Of a DNA stretch of 64,000 nt, positions 53,707-63,700 are shown in pieces. How positions within the stretch are numbered: the first letter of the stretch is position 1; every line of letters starts with the position of its first letter. The position numbers were made by a program, and so were the translations under genes. The stretch lies in contig NZ_JHQS01000014.1 of NCBI RefSeq assembly GCF_014843845.1, forward strand, positions 1-64,000. Direction: 5' to 3'. Under the pieces are notes generated by a model. The model made no database searches, had not been told where the DNA came from, and worked only from the letters and a program-made list of their open reading frames with translations. The DNA comes from Mesorhizobium amorphae. Lineage in GTDB: Bacteria > Pseudomonadota > Alphaproteobacteria > Rhizobiales > Rhizobiaceae.

Positions 53707-55179
53707 TCAGCGGTGCGAGGCCGCCGGGCCTTGACCGCCATTTAGCCATAAGCGCTTTTCCCGCCGCCGTTGCACAGAGGAGGGGATGTTCATCGCTTCG
53801 CGATATTTCGTGACGGTGCGGCGTGCTACTTCGATGCCGGTTTCCTTGAGCCGGCCGACGATGTCATCGTCGGAGAGCACGTCGTGGGGCGATTCTGAGG
53901 CGACTATCTCCTTGATCCGATGGCGGACAGCTTCGGCGGAATGCGCGTCGCCGCCTTGGCAGGAGGCGATCGAGACAGTGAAAAAATACTTCAGTTCGAA
54001 CACCCCGCGTGGGGTAAGCATGTACTTGTTCGATGTCACTCGGCTTACGGTCGACTCATGCACGTTGATCGCGTCAGCGACAGTCCTGAGATTGAGAGGC
54101 CTCAGGTGGGCGACGCCATGTTCCAAAAATGCCTCCTGTTGGCGCACGATTTCAGTCGCAACCTTAAGGATCGTCTTGGCGCGCTGATCGAGGCTGCGGA
54201 TTAGCCAGTTCGCGTTTTGCAAGCATTCGTTGAGAAAGGCCTGATCTTTCGAATTCTGGACCGTGTGGCGCGAGACTTCGGCGAAATAGGTTTGGTTGAT
54301 CAGCAGCTTGGGTAGCGTGTCCGGATCAAGTTCGATTTGCCATCCACCGCCGGGCGAGGGCATGACCCAGACGTCGGGTATGATGGATTCCGACGCTCCG
54401 GATTGGAATCGGTTTCCAGGCTTGGGATCGAGCGCACGGATTTCCTGCAACATGTCGAGAAGGTCTTCTTCATCGATACCACAACGCTGCTTCAATGCCT
54501 GAAAATCGCGTCGCGCAAGCATTTCAAGATTGGCAACCAAAGTTGCCATCGCCGGGTCGAACCGGTCTCGCTGGCGCAACTGGATCTCAAGGCATTCGCT
54601 GAGCGTCCGCGCGAAGATTCCCGGTGGATCAAAGTGCTGCAAGGTTCCGAGAACCCGTTCCACATCAGCCTCCCGGATGTTTAGGCTCTCCGCCAGCTCC
54701 AAAAGATTTGCCCGGAGATAGCCAGTGTCTTCCAGATGCGCGGCAAGCTGGCCAGCAATCAGCCGCTCCTGTGGTGTGAGCGCAGTGAGGGCGATCTGGC
54801 GAGCGACATGGTCGTGCAATGTTTCGGTGAGGGCAACAAACTCGTCGAAGGCAGGGCGATTGCCTGGTGGGTTGTTGGCCGTGTTGCGAAGTGATTTCCT
54901 TTCCCCGAGCCGTTCGGGGGATCCGGCCATGGTCGGCCTGGCAACGTCGTTTTCGCCTGCGCCGATGTACTGATCCTCCCCCGAATTCGGCAACACGTCG
55001 CCAAGAGCCTCGCCTTCGTTTGAAGCAGGCTCCAAAAGCGGATTCTTCTCGAGTTCCTGCTCCACGAACTGATGCAGTTCGGCATGCGCCAGTTGCAGCA
55101 ATCGTATCGACTCAATGAGTTGAGGCGAGGCAACCATAGATTGCTTCTGGCGCTGAAGCAGGCTTGCTGATGATTGCAT
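53707..55179 (-). CDS. rpoN: RNA polymerase sigma-54 factor (symbiotic copy)
   Basis: A 490-residue sigma-54. The Gln/Leu-rich activator region starts MQSSASLLQRQKQSMVASPQ, the core-binding region has LEDTGYLRANLLELAESLNI, the HTH region VADAINVHESTVSRVTSNKY, and the RpoN box is ARRTVTKYREAMNIPSS. It should serve the -24/-12 promoters of this window together with NifA. It lies downstream of a peroxiredoxin gene on the same strand, the arrangement known for rpoN2 in Rhizobium etli, and converges on nifQ. Confidence 0.96.
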   Translation of the reverse strand: MQSSASLLQRQKQSMVASPQLIESIRLLQLAHAELHQFVEQELEKNPLLEPASNEGEALGDVLPNSGEDQYIGAGENDVARPTMAGSPERLGERKSLRNTANNPPGNRPAFDEFVALTETLHDHVARQIALTALTPQERLIAGQLAAHLEDTGYLRANLLELAESLNIREADVERVLGTLQHFDPPGIFARTLSECLEIQLRQRDRFDPAMATLVANLEMLARRDFQALKQRCGIDEEDLLDMLQEIRALDPKPGNRFQSGASESIIPDVWVMPSPGGGWQIELDPDTLPKLLINQTYFAEVSRHTVQNSKDQAFLNECLQNANWLIRSLDQRAKTILKVATEIVRQQEAFLEHGVAHLRPLNLRTVADAINVHESTVSRVTSNKYMLTPRGVFELKYFFTVSIASCQGGDAHSAEAVRHRIKEIVASESPHDVLSDDDIVGRLKETGIEVARRTVTKYREAMNIPSSVQRRREKRLWLNGGQGPAASHR

Positions 55180-55249
55180 GGTGAGCGCGATAATCCTGTC
55201 GAGGAGACTCTTGGCCGTGCGTAATGGGATCAGTGAGACGTCCTCTAGG

Positions 55250-55783
55250 TCATGCGGCGGCCTTCAGCGTTTCAAGAACGTTCTGCGGGGATGAGACGCC
55301 ATAGGGGTCGGTCTCGCAGTTGTCGGAGAACCCTTCCTCCTCGAACCACTGCTCCACCACGCCATTGTCGATCAGGGCGGCATAGCGCCAGGAGCGCATG
55401 CCGAAGCCGAGATTATCCTTGGCGACCAGCATGCCCATTTTGCGCGTGAACTCGCCTGAGCCGTCAGGGATGAGCCCGACCTTCTGCAGGCCCAGGGACT
55501 TCCCCCATGCATTCATGACGAAGGCATCGTTGACGGAGACGCAGTAGATCGCGTCAATTCCCTCCTTCTCAAACTCGTCATAGAGCTTTTCGAAATTGGG
55601 CAATTGGTAGGTTGAGCAGGTCGGGGTGAAGGCGCCAGGCAGCGAGAACAGTATGACGCGCTTGCCGGCAAAGTAGTCGTCGGATGTTCTTTCTTCCCAG
55701 CGATATGGATTTGGCCCCTGGACTGACTCGTCGCGAACACGCGTGAGAAAGGTAACGAAGGGAACCTTCTTTTGAACGGTCAT
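55250..55783 (-). CDS. prxS: Peroxiredoxin (PrxS-like, atypical 2-Cys type)
   Basis: A 177-residue peroxiredoxin of the Prx5/AhpE-like group. The peroxidatic Cys is in SLPGAFTPTCSTYQLPNFEK, with FEKEGIDAIYCVSVNDAFVM and SWRYAALIDNGVVEQWFEEE. ATG 55783 follows GAGGAGCAAGTTG. It removes peroxides in bacteroids. The gene precedes rpoN by 70 bp on the same strand, as in the prxS-rpoN2 pair of R. etli. No clear sigma-54 element was found upstream. Confidence 0.92.
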   Translation of the reverse strand: MTVQKKVPFVTFLTRVRDESVQGPNPYRWEERTSDDYFAGKRVILFSLPGAFTPTCSTYQLPNFEKLYDEFEKEGIDAIYCVSVNDAFVMNAWGKSLGLQKVGLIPDGSGEFTRKMGMLVAKDNLGFGMRSWRYAALIDNGVVEQWFEEEGFSDNCETDPYGVSSPQNVLETLKAAA

Positions 55784-55819
55784 CAACTTGCTCCTCTAGA
55801 AAAACTGGTGCACTGGATT

Positions 55820-56314
55820 TCAGCTGGACTGGCGTAATAGCGAGCTAGGGCCCGCGTGCCGGGGATAAGATGAGGCCCTCGCGGCTCTAAACCTCCTTTT
55901 TTCATCCGGATGTATGGGAATGTCCTGGCTCCTGGTCTTCGTTACCCGAACGCCATCGATATGACTGAGCTGGAGGCCTCCGAGTCGCTTGGGCAATTTT
56001 TCCACGGCTATGGCGCCGAACGCGGCATCGATCACCCGCTGCTCGTACCCGGGAAAAAGTGATGGCAACCGGAAGTAGTCAGTATCGAAATAGGCGTGGG
56101 CGACCCTTTGATGGGACTCTTGGGCACTCACATGCTGATGAGAACCGGCAAACGGCAATTGCGCGAGCGCCACGTGTTGGCGCGCCGGTATCGGATCTGC
56201 CATGCGCAAAGCAGCTACCAGGCAAGGACCTCCGAAGCGGACGATTTCCCGATCTCCAGCGGGAGTGGGCACCGTCGCCTCGGACGATCGTATAGAGGTT
56301 CGCGTCTCAGCCAT
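55820..56314 (-). CDS. Hypothetical protein upstream of prxS
   Basis: A 164-residue frame on the same strand as prxS (MAETRTSIRSSEATVPTPAG ... HQRVAHAYFDTDYFRLPSLF ... VIDAAFGAIAVEKLPKRLGG). Composition is protein-like but no family is recognised. It ends 36 bp before prxS and may be the first gene of the prxS-rpoN transcript, or a chance frame. Confidence 0.4.
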   Translation of the reverse strand: MAETRTSIRSSEATVPTPAGDREIVRFGGPCLVAALRMADPIPARQHVALAQLPFAGSHQHVSAQESHQRVAHAYFDTDYFRLPSLFPGYEQRVIDAAFGAIAVEKLPKRLGGLQLSHIDGVRVTKTRSQDIPIHPDEKRRFRAARASSYPRHAGPSSLLRQSS

Positions 56315-56792
56315 GGTTGGGTAGTCGCTTTCTTCGTGCTTTGATGGGCTCTAACCACGAGGAGCAAGCGGCATGCCATTTCAATTGAAGATGCCTTTGC
56401 AGCGACCCTTTGGCTTGAAAGGACCGGTGTCTTCGCCAAGACCAGGCGCGCTCTATAACCGCTTGGTCACCACACTGAACAAAGGTGCTAGGTGCGCATA
56501 TTCAGCGCTTCCGCACCGGCTCGGGAAACCCAAACCGGACAGACCGAGCCGGATGCAATACCGCACACGGGCGGCACTGCAGCGATTGCACAGTGTCTGC
56601 CGCTAGCGTGTTCTTGCATGCGCAGAGGCACGGCTATCGCGAGCACACGCCTTTAGCAGCAACCGTGAGCGCGCGCTCTTCAGCAAGCGCCCTGGTCCGG
56701 ACTCGGCGAGGATCGAATTCGGCTCGGGTGCGACATTACATGCTTGAGGTTCCATTTGGTTTCCCCGAGCGTGTCTATCGGCAACCTTCTTG
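56315..56792. other. Stretch without a convincing gene
   Basis: One plus-strand frame at 56373-56606 has a good GAGGAG site before MPFQLKMPLQRPFGLKGPVS (77 residues) but no recognised family. The rest leads into promoter module copy B. Confidence 0.35.
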
Positions 56793-56808
56793 TGTCCGAA
56801 ACTGGACA
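56793..56808 (+). promoter_or_regulatory. NifA upstream activator site of the AAA+ gene
   Basis: TGTCCGAAACTGGACA, an exact TGT-N10-ACA site, centred about 100 bp upstream of the -24/-12 element at 56894. Confidence 0.85.
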
Positions 56809-56893
56809 AGAGTGTCGCAAGCCCGACCGAAAGGCCGCCAAGGCCGGGCCACCGTTAGCGGGCAAACGATGTAGCGCAAACGGAGCGCCAATC

Positions 56894-56908
56894 CGGCACG
56901 CAAATTGC
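56894..56908 (+). promoter_or_regulatory. Sigma-54 promoter of the AAA+ gene
   Basis: CGGCACGCAAATTGC matches the consensus at all but the first base with exact spacing; the ATG of the AAA+ gene is 118 bp downstream. Confidence 0.85.
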
Positions 56909-57026
56909 CCCGATGATCTTGTCGGGGACGTCAGCAATGCGTCGCAGAGCTCAGCGGCGCCGTGACGACGCATGATGCAGGATCGCATTGATCTTCGCTC
57001 AACTCAACTCGCAATAGGATGTTGCT

Positions 57027-58406
57027 ATGACCGATATCGATCCCTTTGCCTGGCTGGCACTGTGTCGGCATTTCAAAAACGATGATTTGACGGGTCTCGC
57101 TAGCTCGCGCCGAAAGTTTGCTCCATATCTCCTGCCTGACCTTCAAACGGTGATTGAAGAGCAGATTGCACCTCTGTCTCCCAAGCTCGTCGGCGTCCAC
57201 CAGCGGCACGAGTTCAATGCCATGAAGCTGTCGGACATGGTCATTCGCGAGGGAGAAGCCGTCGTTGCGCTGACACCCTTGGAATATCAGGACATCGATA
57301 TCGGCGAAGATCTGCCTTATGCGTCTCTGCACAATGGCCTATGGTTATTCCATATCGGCGAAGAGCCTGTCGCGATCTTGCAATCGCAGTTTTTTGACTA
57401 CTTTGGCGGGCGAACGGTTCAAGTGGAAATCGCCTATCTGCCTGGCGAGCAGGCATCAGCCTTCTCGCGCGAATTTCTTCGCAAGATCCAGGCGGCAGGC
57501 GAAAGCTCACGATACTACCGCAACAAGGTTCTCTCTTTCGAACCCGATGCACGAAACTCCGGGATGCCGGGAACGATGCGGGTTCATCGCCTTCCTGCCG
57601 TACCCCGGAATGACGTGGTGCTTTCCGAGGCAACTATGGCGCGTCTTGATGCCCACATCTTCGACTTTGATCGACACCGAGAGGGGCTGAAGCGCCTCGG
57701 CCAATCGACTCAAAAGGGCATTCTGCTTTACGGACCACCTGGCACAGGCAAGACGCACGTCATCCGTTATGTTTCTGCCAACCTGGTCGGGCGCACCACC
57801 GTTCTGGTCACGGCTGAGCAGATGAAGCAGATTGCCTCCTATATCGCACTGGCTCGTACCCTGCAGCCGAGCATCGTCGTGCTGGAGGACGTCGATCTGG
57901 TGGGCCGGTCACGAGAAGACATTTATGGTCAGAAGGCCGAAAGCCTCCTCAACCGTCTGTTGAACGAGATGGATGGTCTCGCACCAGATGCAGATATCCT
58001 CTTCATCCTGACGACGAACCGACCGGAGGACATTGAGGACGCGCTCGCCTCGCGCCCAGGCCGAGTGGACGAAGCAATTGAGATCCCGCTTCCCGACGCC
58101 GGTTGCCGCGAGCGGCTGATCGGGCTGTATGGTCAGACGCTCGTCTTCGAGGACGGAGCGGTGGCCGATGCCGCCGCACGCTCAGAGGGCAGCAGCGCGG
58201 CCTACGTCAAGGAAATGGTCCGCCGTCTCGCTCAACGGAGCCTTGCGCGGGACGGCGGTGATTTCGTCTCGCGCGAGGATGTGGAGGTGGTCTTCGGCGA
58301 CTGCGCAATATTGTCCAGCCGTCTCAACAGGCGCATTGTCGGATTCAACGAGAAAACCTCAAAAAGACAAAACGCCGAAGAAGATGAATGTGACTGCTGC
58401 GACTAA
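57027..58406 (+). CDS. AAA+ ATPase under NifA-type promoter
   Basis: A 459-residue protein with a ~200-residue N-terminal domain I do not recognise and a classical AAA module: Walker A YGPPGTGKT (~236-243), Walker B SIVVLEDVDLVGRSREDIYG, sensor 1 FILTTNRPEDIEDAL, and Arg finger in ASRPGRVDEAIEIPLPD. The tail ends ECDCCD. Members of this class unfold or remodel proteins. The intact NifA site and sigma-54 promoter upstream imply expression during nitrogen fixation; a chaperone role for nitrogenase or its assembly proteins is inference. The 3' end overlaps an abiEii fragment in another frame. Confidence 0.87.
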   Translation: MTDIDPFAWLALCRHFKNDDLTGLASSRRKFAPYLLPDLQTVIEEQIAPLSPKLVGVHQRHEFNAMKLSDMVIREGEAVVALTPLEYQDIDIGEDLPYASLHNGLWLFHIGEEPVAILQSQFFDYFGGRTVQVEIAYLPGEQASAFSREFLRKIQAAGESSRYYRNKVLSFEPDARNSGMPGTMRVHRLPAVPRNDVVLSEATMARLDAHIFDFDRHREGLKRLGQSTQKGILLYGPPGTGKTHVIRYVSANLVGRTTVLVTAEQMKQIASYIALARTLQPSIVVLEDVDLVGRSREDIYGQKAESLLNRLLNEMDGLAPDADILFILTTNRPEDIEDALASRPGRVDEAIEIPLPDAGCRERLIGLYGQTLVFEDGAVADAAARSEGSSAAYVKEMVRRLAQRSLARDGGDFVSREDVEVVFGDCAILSSRLNRRIVGFNEKTSKRQNAEEDECDCCD

Positions 58407-58592
58407 GATGCTCGCGACGTTTCGAGAAATCCTGGCGCAGGCCGCAGACGATGGCGTGGAATTCGATGTCGACGCACTTCGCGTCGATCGTATTCGCGAA
58501 GAGCTAGAATATGGCGGGCTGTGGCTGCGGACAATAGCCTGTATCAGCGGTCCCCGGATCAGCCTGACGATCGACATTGGTGAGGGCCATGA
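58384..58592 (+). pseudogene. AbiEii-type nucleotidyltransferase toxin fragment
   Basis: KMLATFREILAQAADDGVEF then DVDALRVDRIREELEYGGLW and LRTIACISGPRISLTIDIG match an internal part of AbiEii/AbiGii nucleotidyltransferase toxins. The ATG at 58384 is probably fortuitous: the catalytic N-terminal part is missing and the frame leaves the homology after about 67 codons. Confidence 0.6.
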
Positions 58593-59017
58593 TTATGCCA
58601 GAAGTTGCGTCGGCACGCCGAGCGCCGGACCGGCCTCAGCAAGACGCTGGTCCAGAGTGTTGACCGTGGCGCCATGCTCCGACGCGGTCGCGAGATGCAG
58701 GGCGTCGCCGGCACGAAGCCCGAGCATGTGCTGATCGACAAACTTCGCTGCCGTACGGAAATGCCCGCCCGTCACCGGCAGCACGGTGAAGCTCTCGGCA
58801 ACCAGCTTGTTGAACATCGCGAGCGCCGCCGCACGTTGCTCCAGGTTGATCTGCCCAGTCCGTAGCTTGATCGCCATGGCAGAGGACATCTCGGCGATCG
58901 TCCAGTCGCTGATAAGAAGCTGCGCCGGATCCTGGTCGGCGAGCCACACCTGCGCGCGCGGGGTCATCGCTTCATTGGAGAGTGCCGCGACGATCAGCGA
59001 CGTGTCGAGATAGAGCA

Positions 59018-59018
<1 letters not shown>
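58593..59018 (-). CDS. vapC: PIN-domain ribonuclease toxin VapC
   Basis: A 141-residue PIN-domain toxin: [20 protein letters not shown] (first Asp), [20 protein letters not shown] (Glu), [20 protein letters not shown] (acidic pair region). It is expected to cleave RNA when not held by its antitoxin. Its ATG overlaps the stop of the upstream antitoxin gene, the usual antitoxin-first arrangement. Confidence 0.92.
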
Positions 59019-59305
<287 letters not shown>

Positions 59306-59467
59306 TCAAAACCCAATGGGAGGGTTTCATGCGATGCGTTCTTATCCGGAGCAGTCCCCCTCCCGCCAGCGCGCCGATCTCCCGCGAGACGTTGGCGCGC
59401 GTCGGCAAAGCTGCATTCTCAACCTTGTATTTGCGAAGAATTGCGTGGCCGTGCGAAGAAGGCAGCT

Positions 59468-60769
59468 TTATCGATCATCGAGATCCTGCAACAACGAGGC
59501 GGCCAGCGCCTCCTCGGCGATGGCCACGCGGTGCTGAAGCATGGCCAGCGTCAGCGCTGCGTCCCATGATGCTTCGACCGCCTTTCCTCCAAGCGGGTGG
59601 GCCACGCTCGGCGCTGTTCGCACGGCGGCAATATAGTCGCCGGCGCCAAAGCGCCACGGCTCTGCACCATGTTCGCGCATGAGGTGGTTGCCGATGTGTA
59701 ATCCGGGCCAGTCAAAATCGCCGTGATAGTAGAGCCGCGCGCCCGCCTGCGCGAGTTGGGCCAGAAGGCATCGTTGCGCAGCCGCTGGCATACCATCGGT
59801 GCAGACTAGCGGCGCGCAGCCAGCCCCCCATCGGTCAGCGGCGATGGCGAGCAGGTTGGGATTTTCGCACACATAGACGTCACGGCCCGTCGCATCCCAC
59901 CGGGGCGGCGAGCGCAGCAGCGATCGCAGCGATGCATAGGCTGGCTCTCCCAGAGGCCAACGATCGCTTCCGGTCCCGCTTGTCGGCAGGTTCAGGGACA
60001 GGGCAGGGCGTGCCAGCTCGTTGACCAGAACCCCTGCTCTGGCCCACGTCTCGCGTGCTCGCTCCGCACCGCCGGCCGGGTTCAGATCGACGTCGTCTCT
60101 CGATTTCCGCATCGTCTTGCCATCTTCGTCGGTAACGGGTGCGGTCAGGTCAGGAGCGGGCGTGGCGGTCTGGCGCCAGACCGCCAGCACAAGTGTCGCG
60201 ACCCCGCGGCCGTTGTCGAGCGCATGGGCATCGCCCAGAACGTCCGCGGCCAATTGCGAACGCGTAATGCCTTTTGCCGGCAGATGCCGCAGCACCTCTT
60301 CGGCGCGTCGGCAAAGCTCCGCTGCAGCGATTGCATCCTGCCGAGCGAGCCGCTTGAGCAGGCCGATGCCCTCCGGTGTCAGGAGCAAGCTGGCCAAGCC
60401 GGAATGCCTGCAACCATCGATTACACCGGACCACACTGTTTGCAGATGGAGGCGCATCCCGGCGAGATGAAGGATGGGGCCGTCGAGCTTTTCCAACGCG
60501 TCGCGCAGGGACGTTGCGATGCCGGAGCGCAGCAGGTCGGCATCGACGCGGCGGACGTCAATCTGTAGGGACTTGGAGCGGCGCTGGGGGCGGCCGAGCA
60601 GCGAGGCCAGTTTCGCGTGTTCTTCCGCGCTGAGCCCGGCGACGCGAATATGATCGACAGTGCCGCCGAGCGGCGCGCGCTCGAAGCGTTGGCGCAGTCG
60701 CTTGCGCAGCGGGGCGAGATGCTCGCCGCCGAGCAGGCGTTGAAGGCGCGGATCGACCTGGTCGCTCAT
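59468..60769 (-). CDS. jetD: Wadjet type II defence protein JetD (DUF2399/TIGR02679)
   Basis: A 433-residue protein from ATG 60769, whose ATGA overlaps the jetC stop. The C-terminal Toprim-like domain has VYVCENPNLLAIAADRWG, LVCTDGMPAAAQRCLLAQLA and YYHGDFDWPGLHIGNHLMRE, as in DUF2399/TIGR02679. In Wadjet systems JetD is the Toprim nuclease that cuts plasmids extruded by the JetABC SMC complex. It is the last gene of the operon; jetA and jetB should lie beyond the right edge. Confidence 0.88.
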   Translation of the reverse strand: MSDQVDPRLQRLLGGEHLAPLRKRLRQRFERAPLGGTVDHIRVAGLSAEEHAKLASLLGRPQRRSKSLQIDVRRVDADLLRSGIATSLRDALEKLDGPILHLAGMRLHLQTVWSGVIDGCRHSGLASLLLTPEGIGLLKRLARQDAIAAAELCRRAEEVLRHLPAKGITRSQLAADVLGDAHALDNGRGVATLVLAVWRQTATPAPDLTAPVTDEDGKTMRKSRDDVDLNPAGGAERARETWARAGVLVNELARPALSLNLPTSGTGSDRWPLGEPAYASLRSLLRSPPRWDATGRDVYVCENPNLLAIAADRWGAGCAPLVCTDGMPAAAQRCLLAQLAQAGARLYYHGDFDWPGLHIGNHLMREHGAEPWRFGAGDYIAAVRTAPSVAHPLGGKAVEASWDAALTLAMLQHRVAIAEEALAASLLQDLDDR

Positions 60770-63700
60770 CCCGGCGCAAATCGACGGTTGGGATCGGCCT
60801 CTAGCTTCCTCTCCCCTCCGTCCCAAGTCCATCGCGACACGAACACGGCGTCGATACCTTCGCGCCGTTGCAACTGACAGATGGCGACACCAGGCAGTTC
60901 AGCATAACAAGCCCACTCGCGCTCGCTGGTGATGACGAAGTCCAGATCGAACTCTCGGATCAGCCCCATGCAATGCGCGCGTGCTGTGTCATCGATGCCG
61001 GCGAATGCTTCGTCGAGCAGCATCAACCGCGGTGCCAGGGCGTGGCTGCTCTGGCCATAGAAGCTGGCGACCGCGGCAAACAGCGGCACCGTCAGACCGA
61101 GCGCCCGCTCGCCGCTCGAGGCGGGTCCGGAAAGCTTACGCCAATGTCCCTCCTGCCAGCGTTCGACGCGGAAGCGGTGCCAATGGCGATAATCCAGGGC
61201 GCGGGCGAGCTGGTCGAGCAGGGTACCGCCGCTGTCTTTTCCACCGCTGGAATCAGCGCTCCCGCTCGGCGGAAATGCGCTGCTGCAGCATCGCGCCGAC
61301 GACGCTCCGGTCGTCTGACGACCAAAGGTCCGCGCTGGTGTTAAGCAGGTGCTTGCGCGCCACGTCGAGGCCCACCGGCGACCCTTCCTCTTCGGACAGC
61401 GGCTGCCACAACAGGCGATAGCGCACGCCGGTGGAGGTAGGGCGCTTGTGCAACTCGCCGTTGATGGCGTCGACTTGGCGTTCGGCGCCCTGCAATAGGC
61501 GCTGGATTTCTGCGGCGATTTCGGCCTGCAGATGGTTCTCCAGAACAGCCCGTTCGTTCGCGGTAAGCAGTTCGCTGCGCTGGGCGATCTCTTCAGCGAG
61601 GCGCATGGCAAGGCGGTCCGGCCGTTCGCGCCGGTTCTGATAGACGATATCCACCCTGAAACCCCAATCGCTGGGGTCGGCCTGGGCCTGGTGGCCGAGC
61701 GCGGCGAGCGCGCGCTGCAGATCGGTTAGTTCTTCGGCTATCTGCCGCTGCACGCGCGCCCATGCCTCCTCGTCGTCACTGAGGCCGGACAGCTCCTGTT
61801 CAGCGCGACGGGCCAGTGTCAACGCCGGGTCGATCGTCCACTGAACGCCCATGTCCGGCAGTTCAATATGCGGCAGGGCGGCCGACAGCAGGCCCGTGAC
61901 CGCGAACTGCTGCAGTCTGGAGATCGCCTGGGCGCGGGCCTCGCCGCGCTGCTGAAGGACGAGGTTCGCCGTCTCGGCCTGCTGGCCGGCAACCGCACGC
62001 GCCTCACCTGCCTTGCGCCAGGCTTCGCCGGCGAGCTTCAGCTCGGCTTCACCGGTTTCGACCACACGGCGCGCATCGATCAGCTGCCGCTGCAATTCCT
62101 CGACCTTGGCGCCGACCGTTTCGCGCAGCACTTCCAGCCGAGCAGAGGCGTCTTCCGCTTCAACGCGGGCTGTCGCGAGTTCCTCTTCGCGCTGCCATAC
62201 ATCGTTGCGTGCCTCACTCTCGCGGGCACGCTGACGCTGCCGCTCGGGCAGTGCCAGACGGACCTCGTGGGCCACATGTTCGAGCCGGACGTGCGCATCG
62301 CGATAATGATCCAGCGCTGCTTGGACGCCAGGTAGCGCTTCGGGTATTTCGGGTAGGCGCAGGTCAATGGCATCCCCAGCAAGCCGTTCGCGCATTGCCT
62401 TGAGCGCCTGTTCGGCCTCGCGACATCGTGTATCTGCTTCGGCGAGCTTTTCGCTGGCGAGACGCGCGGCGCGGGCGCTGGCGGTGGCGGCTATATGGGC
62501 GCCTCGCAACACCTCGTCGGCGGGCGCAAGGCGCCACTCTTCGTCGGCCTGGTCCCGATCCAGCGCGAGCTGCTCCGCCTTGGCTCGCACCGCCGTCAAT
62601 TCGATAGAGAGTTGCGTCAGACGTCCAGCAATCTCAGCCAACCGCCGCATGCGGGCTGCGGCGCGGGCCGCGTGGCCGATATAAACCGCCGCCGGCTTGC
62701 CCCACCGACCGGACAGCGCGCCGAGGCGGAAGCGGCCGTCGGGGGCGATCCAGGCCTCGCTGTCGATCGGATCGTCGTCCGCGCAGGCGATGCCAGACAG
62801 CACGCGCCCGATGATATCGGCTGGTACGATGCAGCCGGCCGGCACGGTGGCTTCCAGCCAGTCCACGAGCGATGGAGAGTGCTTCTGTCGTTCCACAGCC
62901 TGCGTATCGTAAGGTAGGGTACCACCATCACTGACTTGGAGTCGTCCGTCAGGCGCTATCCAGGCGTCGAGCAACCCGGCGGCTTCGAGGCCGGCGCGTT
63001 GCGGGGCAGCCACCGCACCACGAAAATCGACCACTTGCCAGAGCGGCGCCCCCTGACGTTCGTCCCGGACAGAGGCGTCGCGCGTGTAGGGCAGGGGCGG
63101 CGCAATTTCGTCGCCAGCTTCCAGGCGTCCGCGTTCGTCTTTCAGGATCTCGTATTGCAGCTCCAACGCCTGCCGTTGGCCGTCGAGCGCTACGCGACGC
63201 TCAGTCAGGGAGAGGCTGGCTCCTTGATATGCCGCTTGCAGGAGCTGGTGCGTGGGGTTGTCGCCCTGGAGCGTCGTTGTCCATTCCGCCAGGGCCGTCA
63301 ATGCCGCGGATCTGCCGTCGGAATCGATCAGCAATTGCCTTAGGCCAATAAAATAGCGGTCCCAACTCTCCACCAGCTCCCGGCCTTGCTGTTCGACCTT
63401 AGTGTCGGCTTGGGTCCGACTTTCGGCAGCCGCTTCAGCTTCGATCCGCCGTTCGTCCTGGATTTCGCGGCGCCGCGCATAGACGGCCTCGACTTGCGCG
63501 ACTTCGCCGTGGCGACGACGCAACAGGGCAATCTGCTCACGCCGGCCGACAACGAGGTTGCGGAGCTCGGCGCAGGCCCTGTCGAAGGCATGCTGCGTCA
63601 GCTCGATCAGCGCGGAAGCCTCCGATGTGGCGAGGAGATTTCCGGCGTGCTGGCCGGCGATGCCCGCCGCATCGGCGTGCGTGGCGCTTTCCAGTCGCAG

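Larger units (their letters stand above)
56793..56960 (+). repeat. NifA promoter module, copy B
   Basis: Colinear with 46534-46700 (copy A): the activator site, TGTCGCAAGCCCGACC, GGCCGCCAAGGC, the -24/-12 element and GAGCTCAGCGG occur in the same order. Differences are scattered single bases and small indels. Confidence 0.85.

Noticed and set aside
55846..55866. CGGCACGCGGGCC on the minus strand as a sigma-54 promoter of prxS
   Set aside because: The -24 half is good but the position 10 bp further reads CT, not GC.
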